Under the pieces are notes generated by a model that saw only the letters and a list, made by a program, of their open reading frames with translations, did not search any database and was not told the DNA's origin. From Planctomycetaceae bacterium (GTDB lineage Bacteria > Planctomycetota > Planctomycetia > Pirellulales > UBA1268): 64,000 nt of DNA. Where the stretch lies: assembly GCA_902629495.1 (NCBI GenBank), contig CACORA010000004.1, positions 1 through 64,000 of the forward strand. Direction: 5' to 3'. The stretch's first letter is position 1. Every line of letters begins with the position of its first letter. The position numbers were made by a program, and so were the translations under genes. This document shows positions 54,596 through 63,054 of this stretch, one piece after another.

Positions 54596-55542
54596 AGATG
54601 ACACCCACACGATGATGAAGTTGCTGGTAGTGAGTCTTGGGTGAGGTTCATGGTTTGTAAGCGTTGCAGTCGACGTGGTCGGCAGATGTCACACGTGCCC
54701 TCCAATGTCGTGAAGTCCCATAAATCAACGGTAACAACAACATCAGAGTTATTGAATTGGTTTAGAACAGTCTCAGCACACAATTCAACTTGCCGAGCGT
54801 CCGGAACACAGTTGTGTTTTTCGTTCAGAGTACTTTCAACATAACCATTTCCTGACCGTAAAGGCACAATGCTGACATGCCGTACGCCACATGTCACTGC
54901 AAATGCGGTGGATTCGATTGCGGATACTAAGGCGTCCTCTTTTGAGAGGCCTGGTACGCCGAGCAGAATAAATGCCCGCACATCAATATTCCATGTTCTC
55001 AGTAAGGTAGATGCTTTTGCGAAATCATCAGCAGTCATTTTCTTATTGAGATTTTTTAGTGCAGTTGGATGGATGGTTTCCAGTCCCATCGCTACTTCAA
55101 GTTGACCAGAGCACGCATCACGAAATTCCTTAATCACCGAAGTTGTAAGGGATGGATGATTTTCTACAACAATGCGATCAAATGGAGAAATTAATTGAGC
55201 GATAAGGGGAAGGTCTTCTGATGGCACACAGCGTGCATCAAAAAAATTACTTCCGTTGTAGAGTTTGATCCATGTGGGTTTGAGCTCAGAGGAGACGTGC
55301 AGTCCATGTTGAATTTGTTGAGGAATAGCTCCAGGCGGTGTTGCTTCACGAAGCGTATTTTTCCAGAGATCACACATGGAACATGTAAAACGGCACTCAC
55401 TTCCAGCAAGAATCATTACTCGTGTTGGAATGGAGCATTCTGCTGAAGAAATTTCTAGTTCATCCCAGACGGCAACTGGGTGCTCCAAGGAAATAGGATT
55501 ACGGGTTCCACGAAGATTCCTGATTTCAAAACTTGAAGCCAC
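54592..55542 (-). CDS. Radical SAM enzyme with extra C-terminal cysteines
   Basis: A 316-residue protein starting at a GTG with no clear ribosome binding site. The [4Fe-4S]-SAM motif CRFTCSMC is at residues 50-57 (Cys50, Cys54, Cys57), followed by DLWKN. Later segments include IKLYNGSNFFD, VAMGLETIHPTALKNLNKKMT and FILLGVPGLSKED, a pattern akin to the Elp3/archaeosine RaSEA-like radical SAM group. The C-terminus adds Cys284, Cys287, Cys312 and Cys314 (CDIC and CGC), possibly a second metal cluster. Substrate unknown. It leads the operon with the FAD oxidoreductase and is divergent from the exported FAD_oxidored gene. Confidence 0.88.
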   Translation of the reverse strand: MASSFEIRNLRGTRNPISLEHPVAVWDELEISSAECSIPTRVMILAGSECRFTCSMCDLWKNTLREATPPGAIPQQIQHGLHVSSELKPTWIKLYNGSNFFDARCVPSEDLPLIAQLISPFDRIVVENHPSLTTSVIKEFRDACSGQLEVAMGLETIHPTALKNLNKKMTADDFAKASTLLRTWNIDVRAFILLGVPGLSKEDALVSAIESTAFAVTCGVRHVSIVPLRSGNGYVESTLNEKHNCVPDARQVELCAETVLNQFNNSDVVVTVDLWDFTTLEGTCDICRPRRLQRLQTMNLTQDSLPATSSSCGCHL

Positions 55543-55738
55543 GTTATTAAGCCATCAATAAGAGTTCGAAAAAGCCTCTATAGAAAAGGCAATTGTGAAA
55601 TAACTATTTTGCTTAGGCTATCATCTTGTACATTAAGAGTTATTCGTTTGAGTGATTATTGTCGTTACTTTGTTTGCTATATGGGTGTACGATACGCACA
55701 ATATGCGATTGAAAGAGGGCCCTCGGGAGAACGTCACG

Positions 55739-58030
55739 ATGACGAATAGTTTACGGTTCTGCGTAGGTAATTTGTTTACTCTGATTGGGCTATGGGGCAT
55801 TTCCAGCGTTGCGGCCACTGTTTTGGTGGAAGCCGAGAGCTTTGATGATCCCGGTGGCTGGAAACTCGACACACAATTTATTCGTCAAATGGGCTCACCA
55901 TACATGCTTGCCCATGGTCTTGGTCGCCCTGTGTCAGATGCTTCGACGAAAGTTGTGTTTCCTGAAAGTGGTGAGTATCACATCTTTGTCCGAACAAAAG
56001 ACTGGGTTGCACGTTGGGATACTCCTGGGACACCAGGAAGATTTCAGGTATGTATCAATGGAAAACCGATTCGTGAAACATTTGGTACCAAAGGAAGAGA
56101 GTGGGGTTGGCAGCGTGGGGGTGTTGTGCATGTGCCTGCTGGCGAGGCTACTGTAACACTTCATGATCTCACAGGTTTTAATGGCCGCTGCGATTGCATA
56201 GTTTTTTCTACAAGTGATGTAGTTCCGCCAAATGACTCGGGTATTCTTGCAGACTGGCGACGGACGATGTTGGGTCTTCACGGCAAGCCAGACTCCAAAG
56301 GTCCATATGATCTTGTCGTGGTTGGCGGAGGATATGCGGGCATGGGTTCAGCGATATCTGCTGCTCGCATGGGACTCAAAGTTGCATTAATCCAAGACCG
56401 ACCTGTACTTGGAGGCAATGGGTCAAGTGAAGTACGTGTATGGGCGAAAGGGCTCATTCGTCGTGGAAACTATCCAAGGATCGGAGAGATCATTGAGGAG
56501 TTTTGTGACCATGCAAAAAAGAGCCCTGGAACGTATGAAGAGTTTGGAGATAACAAGAAAGAAAAGCTGATCCGCTCAGAATCAAATATCGATCTTTTTC
56601 TCAACACACATGCCTTTGCAGTTGAGTGCGATGGCCAGACAATTACTGCGATCAACTGTTTTGATACCCGAACCAGCCACGAACTAAGATTTACAGGTGC
56701 ATTGTTTTGTGATGCAACAGGACATGCCACAGTAGGTTTTCTTGCAGGTGCAGAAACCGTGATGGAACCAAAGGGAAGAATGGGCATGAGCAATATGTGG
56801 GCATGGGCTGAAAGCGCTACGGAGCATCCATACCCCGAAACTCCATGGGCCTTACCACTGACCATGACAGATTTTCCCTATCCGCGCGACCATCATGGGC
56901 AATGGTTCTGGGAAAGTGGTTTTGATAAAGATCCACTTGCTGATGCGGAAGGTATTCGTGACTGGAATCTTCGGGCAGTATTTGGAGCGTTCAATGCCAT
57001 GAAGAATGGTGACGGTTCCGAAGAGCACAAAAATGCTGTGTTGACATGGGTGGCATACATTGGCGGACCTCGTGAGAGCCGACGAATCCTTGGTGATGTT
57101 GTGCTCCGTCAGGAAGATATCGTTGAGAAGCATCAGTTTTCTGATGGGTGTGTGCCATCGACATGGTCAATTGATTTGCATTATCCAAAACAAGAATACG
57201 CCAAGAAGTTTCCAGACAACCCATTTATCTCAATTGCTGTTCATGATCGTCGTGTTGATCGTAGTTATGGATATCCTGTTCCCTATCGATGTTTTTACTC
57301 AAAAGATATCAGCAATCTTTTTATGGCTGGACGATGTGTGTCCGTAACGCATCAGGCCTTGGGGACTGTGCGCGTTATGAAAACATGTGGAATGATGGGT
57401 GAAGTTGTTGGCAAGGCTGCAAGTGTTGCTATCAAGCATGGCACAACCCCACGCGGTGTATACGTTGATCACTGGCACGAGATGGATGAGCTCTTGCAAC
57501 TGCCAGGGAAGGCACGTCGCGTATCACCGTCATCACCGATTGAGATTCCTGCAGATGCGTTGCCTCTTGCTGGGCCAGACGGGCCGATAACAGGTTTGGA
57601 TCCTGCAAAGCTGGCACATGATAAGTCAGCAGTTGTTCGTGATGATCGTGATGCTGTTCGAGAAGGAAACTGGAAAGAAGGGCAGGGACTGAAGGGGTAT
57701 GTGGCACACGGTTACCACTATGCAAGTCCGGATAGTGGCTCACGTGCGACATATGAACTGAGAGCTCCGTCTGCTGGTTCCTATGAAGTGCTTGTGTCTT
57801 GGCAATCGCATGAAAATCGTGGGTCGTCTGTACCTGTTGTGGTCAAGGCAAACAACAGCCAGTCAACAGTCCGTTTTAATATGAAGGAAGCAGCTCCTTT
57901 GAATAACCACTTCGGTTCTGCTGGTCACGTCAGTCTTGAGAAGGGAGGTCGGTGTGTGGTGGTCATTAGCACTGAAAATGCAGGAGGATTAGCCCACGCC
58001 GATGCTGTACTCCTTGTGCCTGTGCAATAA
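55739..58030 (+). CDS. Exported FAD-dependent oxidoreductase with golvesin-like C-terminal domain
   Basis: About 763 residues from the ATG at 55739, which has GGGAG nine bases upstream and opens a signal peptide (NSLRFCVGNLFTLIGLWGISSVAA). An N-terminal beta-rich, carbohydrate-module-like domain (about 30-170) precedes an FAD_oxidored flavoprotein core with LVVVGGGYAGMGSAISAARMG and RPVLGGNGSSEVRVWAKG. The last ~130 residues (from about 625; GYVAHGYHYASPDSGSRATY, then GSYEVLVSW) resemble the golvesin-type carbohydrate-binding domain. The combination suggests oxidation of a polysaccharide or sugar outside the cell; substrate unknown. The next gene, CehA-like, begins 84 bases later. Confidence 0.87.
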   Translation: MTNSLRFCVGNLFTLIGLWGISSVAATVLVEAESFDDPGGWKLDTQFIRQMGSPYMLAHGLGRPVSDASTKVVFPESGEYHIFVRTKDWVARWDTPGTPGRFQVCINGKPIRETFGTKGREWGWQRGGVVHVPAGEATVTLHDLTGFNGRCDCIVFSTSDVVPPNDSGILADWRRTMLGLHGKPDSKGPYDLVVVGGGYAGMGSAISAARMGLKVALIQDRPVLGGNGSSEVRVWAKGLIRRGNYPRIGEIIEEFCDHAKKSPGTYEEFGDNKKEKLIRSESNIDLFLNTHAFAVECDGQTITAINCFDTRTSHELRFTGALFCDATGHATVGFLAGAETVMEPKGRMGMSNMWAWAESATEHPYPETPWALPLTMTDFPYPRDHHGQWFWESGFDKDPLADAEGIRDWNLRAVFGAFNAMKNGDGSEEHKNAVLTWVAYIGGPRESRRILGDVVLRQEDIVEKHQFSDGCVPSTWSIDLHYPKQEYAKKFPDNPFISIAVHDRRVDRSYGYPVPYRCFYSKDISNLFMAGRCVSVTHQALGTVRVMKTCGMMGEVVGKAASVAIKHGTTPRGVYVDHWHEMDELLQLPGKARRVSPSSPIEIPADALPLAGPDGPITGLDPAKLAHDKSAVVRDDRDAVREGNWKEGQGLKGYVAHGYHYASPDSGSRATYELRAPSAGSYEVLVSWQSHENRGSSVPVVVKANNSQSTVRFNMKEAAPLNNHFGSAGHVSLEKGGRCVVVISTENAGGLAHADAVLLVPVQ

Positions 58031-58114
58031 TGTCAGCAGGCCAATATTCTAGAGCATAGAATCGTTCACGGTACGTAAGACGTACGTTTTCATACTTGGG
58101 CTAAGGGGAAAAAT

Positions 58115-60781
58115 ATGATGAACAGCTCATGCACAATGTATCTATTTAACATGCGTTTGATTTTCATTGTATGGATTCCTTTGTTCTCTTTGTTTGAATG
58201 CAAGGCGGCCGAAGTCACTACGATTACCTCTGAATTAATTGCAACGGTACAACAAACGGGTGAAAGTGCCCCTCCTCGAGGCAAAGAGGCTGATTGGATT
58301 ATCGGTGATCACCTCATGAAAAACGATCATATTGTTGCGGTGATTGGTGCGACAAAGCCAACTCGTCATGCCAATATGACTGTGAAAAATGTCGGTGGTT
58401 GTATTATTGATCTGACAGAGATTTTACGACCAAATGATCAGCTGAGTGCATATTATCCGCTGGGAGGTATTGCCACCTACACAACTGCATCTGTTTTGGG
58501 AAAAGTCATTGATGACACGCCAGTGTCAGTGAAGGCTCCTCAGGTGAGCCTCACTGTCACTTCTCCAGCACGTGAAGGTCAACCAGCAATCGAAACAACA
58601 TACTCGTTGTCTGATGGAGATCAGTATTTGGTTGTGACCTCTTCACTCCAAAACCCGCATGCGCAAGCCATTGAGGTTTCTTTTGCCGATCGTGTGCGGG
58701 CAGATCGGACGTTTCAGTCTGCGGTCGACACACAGGTTGGTTTCGTCTGGTGGGATGACGAATGGTTTGGTCAAGCGTATGGGTCGTTACCGGTGAAGGC
58801 ATCGATTGCAGCAAAACAAGAACCAGTTGTGAAACGTTCTTCACGTGATCCTGTGAATTTCATGGTTGATGGACGCACGAAGATCTCACTGAAGTCAAAT
58901 GAATCAGTGCAATTGGTTCGATATGTTTTTCCTGCTCCCCATCTTTTAGCAGCGCGTGCATTGGCTGCGAGTATCACTGGTGAATCGACTGTTCCGGCAA
59001 CGTTTCTGGTTGAAGATCCTGACGGGCCAGTGGCTGGTGCAATGGTCACCGTATTTGATGGGGATGTGGCGTACGGTGCTGGGCGAACTGGATCAAATGG
59101 TCAATTAAGCACAATGCTTCCAAAAGGTTCAGCAGGGTATCGCTGTACTGCACAAAAGGTTGGCCGTGGAAAGGTGGAGCATGTGTGTGGGCCGTTGTCA
59201 GAAGAAAAGACGATCACGTTGGGTCTGCCAAAGCCTGGGTATGTGGTTGGACGTATTCAGGATACTTCTCACCAACCAGTGCCATGCAAGGTGCAGTTTC
59301 GTCGAAAAGGTCTCGATGGAGAGAAGGATCCTGTGGATCCTGACTTTGGTCCGGATAGCGGTCACACGGCAGTTAAGAATCTTGTGTACAGTCATAATGG
59401 GCAATTTCGCCAAGAGATTTCTCCTGGCAGCTATGACGTTATCGTCAGCCTTGGGCCTGAGTACGATGCAGTTTTCCTCACACTCGTAGTGGAGTCAGGC
59501 AAAGATTCGCTCCTCAGTGCAGTGCTTCGGCGTTCAGTTGATACACAAGGATGGATCAGCAGTGATTTTCATAGTCATGCGTCTGAATCTGGGGACAATA
59601 CAACAAGTCAACTCGGGCGAGTGCAGAATCTTTTGTGTGAACACATCGAGTTTGCACCATGCACGGAACATAATCGAATTTCCTCGTACTCACCTCATCT
59701 CGAACGTCTTGGTGTAAGCCGACATATGGCGACATGTACTGGGATGGAACTCACCGGTTCCTTGCTTCCGGTGAATCATCAGAATGCCTTTCCACTTATT
59801 GAACACCGACACACCCAGGATGGCGGTGGCCCAGTCGTGAACAACAACGACCCACTTGCTCAGATTGAACAACTTGCGCTCTGGGATGATGGTAGTCAAA
59901 AGATTGTTCAGATGAATCATCCAAATCTCCGTCAGGTTCTCGGTGATCGTGATACCAATGGACAGCCCGATGCTGGGTTTGAAAAAATGTTTGGTTTTGT
60001 TGATGTGATTGAGGTGCACCCACCAGATCTCATTTTTGCAGGGACACCTTCAAGTGATGATGCACCCAAGAATAAAATATTTGCGTGGATGCAAATGCTC
60101 AATTTAGGTTACCGCATGCCTGGAGTGGTGAATACGGATGCACACTATTCCTTTCATGGATCAGGTTGGCTTCGAAATTGGATTGCATCTTCAACAGATG
60201 AACCAGCAAGCATCAACATTGAAGAGATGGTTCATGCCTCTGAATCTGGTCGACTTGTCATGAGTAATGGACCTTTTCTTGAAGCACTTGTCGTTACAGA
60301 GTATGACGGAAAAATTCGTGAGGCTGGGCCTGGTGAAGATATCATTGATACGGATGGCGAAGTGGATCTTTCTATAAAAGTTCAATGTCCGAACTGGTTT
60401 GATGTGGACCGCGTTCAGATATTCATCAATGGTCGAGCTGACGCCACTCATGACTTCCGACGTCGTGAGCACCCCAGCCTGTTTTCTCGGGATGTGGTTC
60501 GCTTTCAACATACGATTCCTATCAAATTGAATCGTGATGCACATCTTATTGTGGCAACAATTGGTGAAGAGTCAGCATTGGGGCCAGTGATGGGTCCTCA
60601 GCACGCAAAGGAAAAACCAGTGGCTGTCACAAATCCGATATTTGTCGATATTGATGGGGATGGCTTCAGTCCGAACGGTGATTTGCTTGGACTGTCTGTT
60701 CCTCATCAGCCAACACTCACACATCGTCGTCGTGTTCATGGTCATGCCCACCCACATGGTCAGACTCAATCAAAAAAATAA
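58115..60781 (+). CDS. CehA/McbA-type PHP metallohydrolase, exported
   Basis: An 888-residue exported protein. The start is the ATG at 58115, eight bases after AAGGGG (a second ATG follows at once). A signal peptide (RLIFIVWIPLFSLFECKAA) precedes a large beta-rich region with two carboxypeptidase-regulatory-like folds. The PHP/CehA metal site lies in DFHSHASESGDN (HxH near residue 485), CTEHNRISSY, NHPNL and NTDAHYS. CehA/McbA are esterases or amidases of carbamates; here the substrate is unknown. Near the C-terminus DIDGDGFSPNGD resembles a calcium loop, then a His-rich tail, VHGHAHPHG. The PhyH gene starts five bases after the stop. Confidence 0.87.
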   Translation: MMNSSCTMYLFNMRLIFIVWIPLFSLFECKAAEVTTITSELIATVQQTGESAPPRGKEADWIIGDHLMKNDHIVAVIGATKPTRHANMTVKNVGGCIIDLTEILRPNDQLSAYYPLGGIATYTTASVLGKVIDDTPVSVKAPQVSLTVTSPAREGQPAIETTYSLSDGDQYLVVTSSLQNPHAQAIEVSFADRVRADRTFQSAVDTQVGFVWWDDEWFGQAYGSLPVKASIAAKQEPVVKRSSRDPVNFMVDGRTKISLKSNESVQLVRYVFPAPHLLAARALAASITGESTVPATFLVEDPDGPVAGAMVTVFDGDVAYGAGRTGSNGQLSTMLPKGSAGYRCTAQKVGRGKVEHVCGPLSEEKTITLGLPKPGYVVGRIQDTSHQPVPCKVQFRRKGLDGEKDPVDPDFGPDSGHTAVKNLVYSHNGQFRQEISPGSYDVIVSLGPEYDAVFLTLVVESGKDSLLSAVLRRSVDTQGWISSDFHSHASESGDNTTSQLGRVQNLLCEHIEFAPCTEHNRISSYSPHLERLGVSRHMATCTGMELTGSLLPVNHQNAFPLIEHRHTQDGGGPVVNNNDPLAQIEQLALWDDGSQKIVQMNHPNLRQVLGDRDTNGQPDAGFEKMFGFVDVIEVHPPDLIFAGTPSSDDAPKNKIFAWMQMLNLGYRMPGVVNTDAHYSFHGSGWLRNWIASSTDEPASINIEEMVHASESGRLVMSNGPFLEALVVTEYDGKIREAGPGEDIIDTDGEVDLSIKVQCPNWFDVDRVQIFINGRADATHDFRRREHPSLFSRDVVRFQHTIPIKLNRDAHLIVATIGEESALGPVMGPQHAKEKPVAVTNPIFVDIDGDGFSPNGDLLGLSVPHQPTLTHRRRVHGHAHPHGQTQSKK

Positions 60782-60786
60782 AAATA

Positions 60787-61632
60787 ATGGACCGCCAAGC
60801 TTTTCCCTGTATTGATGAACCGTATCGCTTGAGTCAGGATCATTGCCGACGTTTTCGTGAAGATGGTTTTGTGCATCTGTCGAATGTGTTTGATTCTGAG
60901 TCCTTGTTGTACTTTGAAAAAGAGATTACGAATCTGACGTTTCTCAACAATCAGAATGCAGACGTTCCCATGCATAAGCGGGATACGTATTCACAGGCTT
61001 TTATCCAAGTCGGTAACCTTTGGACGAAGGGTGCAGTGGCAAGAGAACTCACGTTTTCGCGCCGGCTTGCTCAGATTGCGGCAGAACTTCTTGGAACACG
61101 AGGCGTACGGCTGTGGCATGATCAGTCTCTTTATAAAGAGCCTGCCGGCGGGTTTACGCCGTGGCATGCTGATCAGCAGTATTGGCCGATGGCAAGTGCA
61201 CTGTCGGTAACGGCGTGGATACCGTTGCATGCAGTTCCACTGGAGCAAGGTCCTCTGTCCTTTGGTCGTGGAAGTCATCGTAAACGAATTGGTCGAGAGC
61301 TTGCTATTTCAGATGATTCGGAGCGATTGATACGTCAAGCAATCGATCAAGAAGGTATCGTAGAAGTAACCGAACCCTTTGCTGCTGGTGATGTTTCATT
61401 TCATCTTGGTTGGACGCTTCACCGTGCTGGTCCAAATACAACGTCTGAGCCACGAAAAGTCCATACAATTATTTATATGGATATCGACATGTGTCTTTCC
61501 AAACCAAAAAACCCCAACCAGCAACTAGACCATGAGAAATGGACACCATCGACACACATCGGGGAGATAATGGATGACCCGCTGAATCCAGTACTCTTTG
61601 AACGGGTAGAGGATCCTGCGGGCGCTGACTAG
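60787..61632 (+). CDS. PhyH-family Fe(II)/2-oxoglutarate dioxygenase
   Basis: A 281-residue cytosolic protein of the phytanoyl-CoA dioxygenase family. The iron ligands are His127 and Asp129 in TPWHADQQYW, with distal His212 in WTLHRAGPNT; Arg223 is a candidate 2-oxoglutarate contact. The N-terminus, FREDGFVHLSNVFD, is a typical PhyH opening. Such enzymes hydroxylate small molecules. It starts five bases after the CehA-like stop with no separate ribosome binding site, so translation is probably coupled. The true substrate is unknown. Confidence 0.9.
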   Translation: MDRQAFPCIDEPYRLSQDHCRRFREDGFVHLSNVFDSESLLYFEKEITNLTFLNNQNADVPMHKRDTYSQAFIQVGNLWTKGAVARELTFSRRLAQIAAELLGTRGVRLWHDQSLYKEPAGGFTPWHADQQYWPMASALSVTAWIPLHAVPLEQGPLSFGRGSHRKRIGRELAISDDSERLIRQAIDQEGIVEVTEPFAAGDVSFHLGWTLHRAGPNTTSEPRKVHTIIYMDIDMCLSKPKNPNQQLDHEKWTPSTHIGEIMDDPLNPVLFERVEDPAGAD

Positions 61633-61663
61633 TTTTACAGCCAGATGTTGAAAAGGTGATGAC

Positions 61664-62461
61664 ATGCAACGTTTAATTTTTTGCTGCCTGATACTGATTG
61701 GGGTGGATGGGCTTCTGGCCAGTGAAGAAAAAGTCCCGCTTCAGGCGATGCAGGCGACGGTAAGAGTCTATGGAGATGGTCGATCAAGTACTGGATTCAT
61801 TGTTCACATACCTGGCAAACAAGGTGAGGAAGAAGCGCATTTGCTCGTGACAGCCGCTCATGCATTTCACCAGATGCAGGCTGAGTTTGGCACGGTAGCA
61901 TTTCGTGCACAGACGGCTGAAGGAACATGGCATCGACGTGAAATAAAGATCCAGATACGGCGTGAGGGAAAACCAACCTGGAAACAACATCAAGGTGCTG
62001 ATATTGGATTCCTTCAAGTGGACATTCCCAAAGAGGTGAGTTGTCAACCATTACAGCTTCGTAATGTTGCAACAGCAGAAGACTTCAATGGTGGGCGTAT
62101 TCATGTCGGTCGCAGCGCGTGGGTAGCATGCTATCCTGCAAAAACTGAGTCGAATTCTGCTGGTTGGCCCGTTTTACGTTCAGGAGTCATTGCCACACAT
62201 CCGCTTGTGCCTGCGGAATCGCTTGACCATTTTTTCGTTGACTATGCACATTTCGGTGGTGACAGTGGAGCAGCTGTTGTTGTTGATGACGACGGTGAGC
62301 TACTCGTTGTAGGTATTGTTGTGGCAATGCAACGGCAAACGGATCGTATTGTTAGCCCGTTTGAAGAAAAAATTATTCATCGTCCTTTAGGATTGGCTAT
62401 TGTTGTTCCTTCGACGCTTCTTCATGATTTGATACAGCAATGGCGGTCGTCACAGACATAA
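61664..62461 (+). CDS. Exported trypsin-like serine protease
   Basis: A 265-residue protein with a signal peptide (RLIFCCLILIGVDGLLAS) and AAGGTG eight bases upstream. The S1-type triad can be assigned: His66 in VTAAHAFHQ, Asp113 in GADIGFLQVD, and Ser201 in GGDSGAAVV. There is no PDZ domain, so it is not a complete HtrA/DegP. It is about the size of a minimal chymotrypsin fold. The cleavage target is unknown. It follows the PhyH gene by 31 bases and may be in the same transcript. Confidence 0.87.
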   Translation: MQRLIFCCLILIGVDGLLASEEKVPLQAMQATVRVYGDGRSSTGFIVHIPGKQGEEEAHLLVTAAHAFHQMQAEFGTVAFRAQTAEGTWHRREIKIQIRREGKPTWKQHQGADIGFLQVDIPKEVSCQPLQLRNVATAEDFNGGRIHVGRSAWVACYPAKTESNSAGWPVLRSGVIATHPLVPAESLDHFFVDYAHFGGDSGAAVVVDDDGELLVVGIVVAMQRQTDRIVSPFEEKIIHRPLGLAIVVPSTLLHDLIQQWRSSQT

Positions 62462-62529
62462 GAAGAACATCAACGAAACTTTGCTTTTCCTGCCATGCGA
62501 TGTCCAGCAGCCTTGGGGGGCGACGACGC

Positions 62530-62916
62530 TCAAAATCCAAAAATCACAGCCAGTGCGACAATCCCAACAAGAACAAGTGCTGCACCCATATATCGGGCAA
62601 TGGGAGTTCGATCACGATAACGATAGTGCTCATCTAAGATGGCACCCAGCATATGTCTGTGTTCCCGCATGCCTACGAGCGTTGCGGAGATGCCGAGTAC
62701 AATAAGAGCTGCACCGAAGACCTTTGTTTTTGTTGGTGAGAGGTTGCCAAAGGTATTCTCAAAACCGAATGCAGCCTGCCCCAATCGTTCGATGGCAAAG
62801 CCAAGGCTGATCATTGCAAGGCTGGTCCGTACCCACGCAAGAAGTGTTCGGTCCGCAGATTGACGGTTGCGCTCTCTGGCCAATTGATCATTCAGGTCAG
62901 ATTTTTCTTCAGACAT
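62530..62916 (-). CDS. DUF202 (YidH-like) membrane protein
   Basis: About 128 residues from the ATG at 62916. DUF202 features are the N-terminal LARERNRQSADRTLLAWVRTSLAMISLGFAIERLG, with the conserved RT-LAWxRT motif at the first helix, a second helix (VFGAALIVLGISATLVGM) and a third at the C-terminus (YMGAALVLVGIVALAVIFGF). Members are small inner-membrane proteins of unknown role. It converges with the protease gene (68-base gap) and is divergent from phoD. Confidence 0.88.
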   Translation of the reverse strand: MSEEKSDLNDQLARERNRQSADRTLLAWVRTSLAMISLGFAIERLGQAAFGFENTFGNLSPTKTKVFGAALIVLGISATLVGMREHRHMLGAILDEHYRYRDRTPIARYMGAALVLVGIVALAVIFGF

Positions 62917-63054
62917 GATGCTTTTATCTTTTAGATGAAAGAAAGGGAGATTTGTGAGCGAACAAACACATGCAAGCATTTGATTGAATTTCCTAAGACT
63001 ATTTATATTTCATTTTGGTATCCAGAGAGACATATGAACAAAGGTGTATAAGCC

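Noticed and set aside
61664..62461. DegP/HtrA assignment for the serine protease
   Set aside because: The chain is 265 residues and has no PDZ domain.
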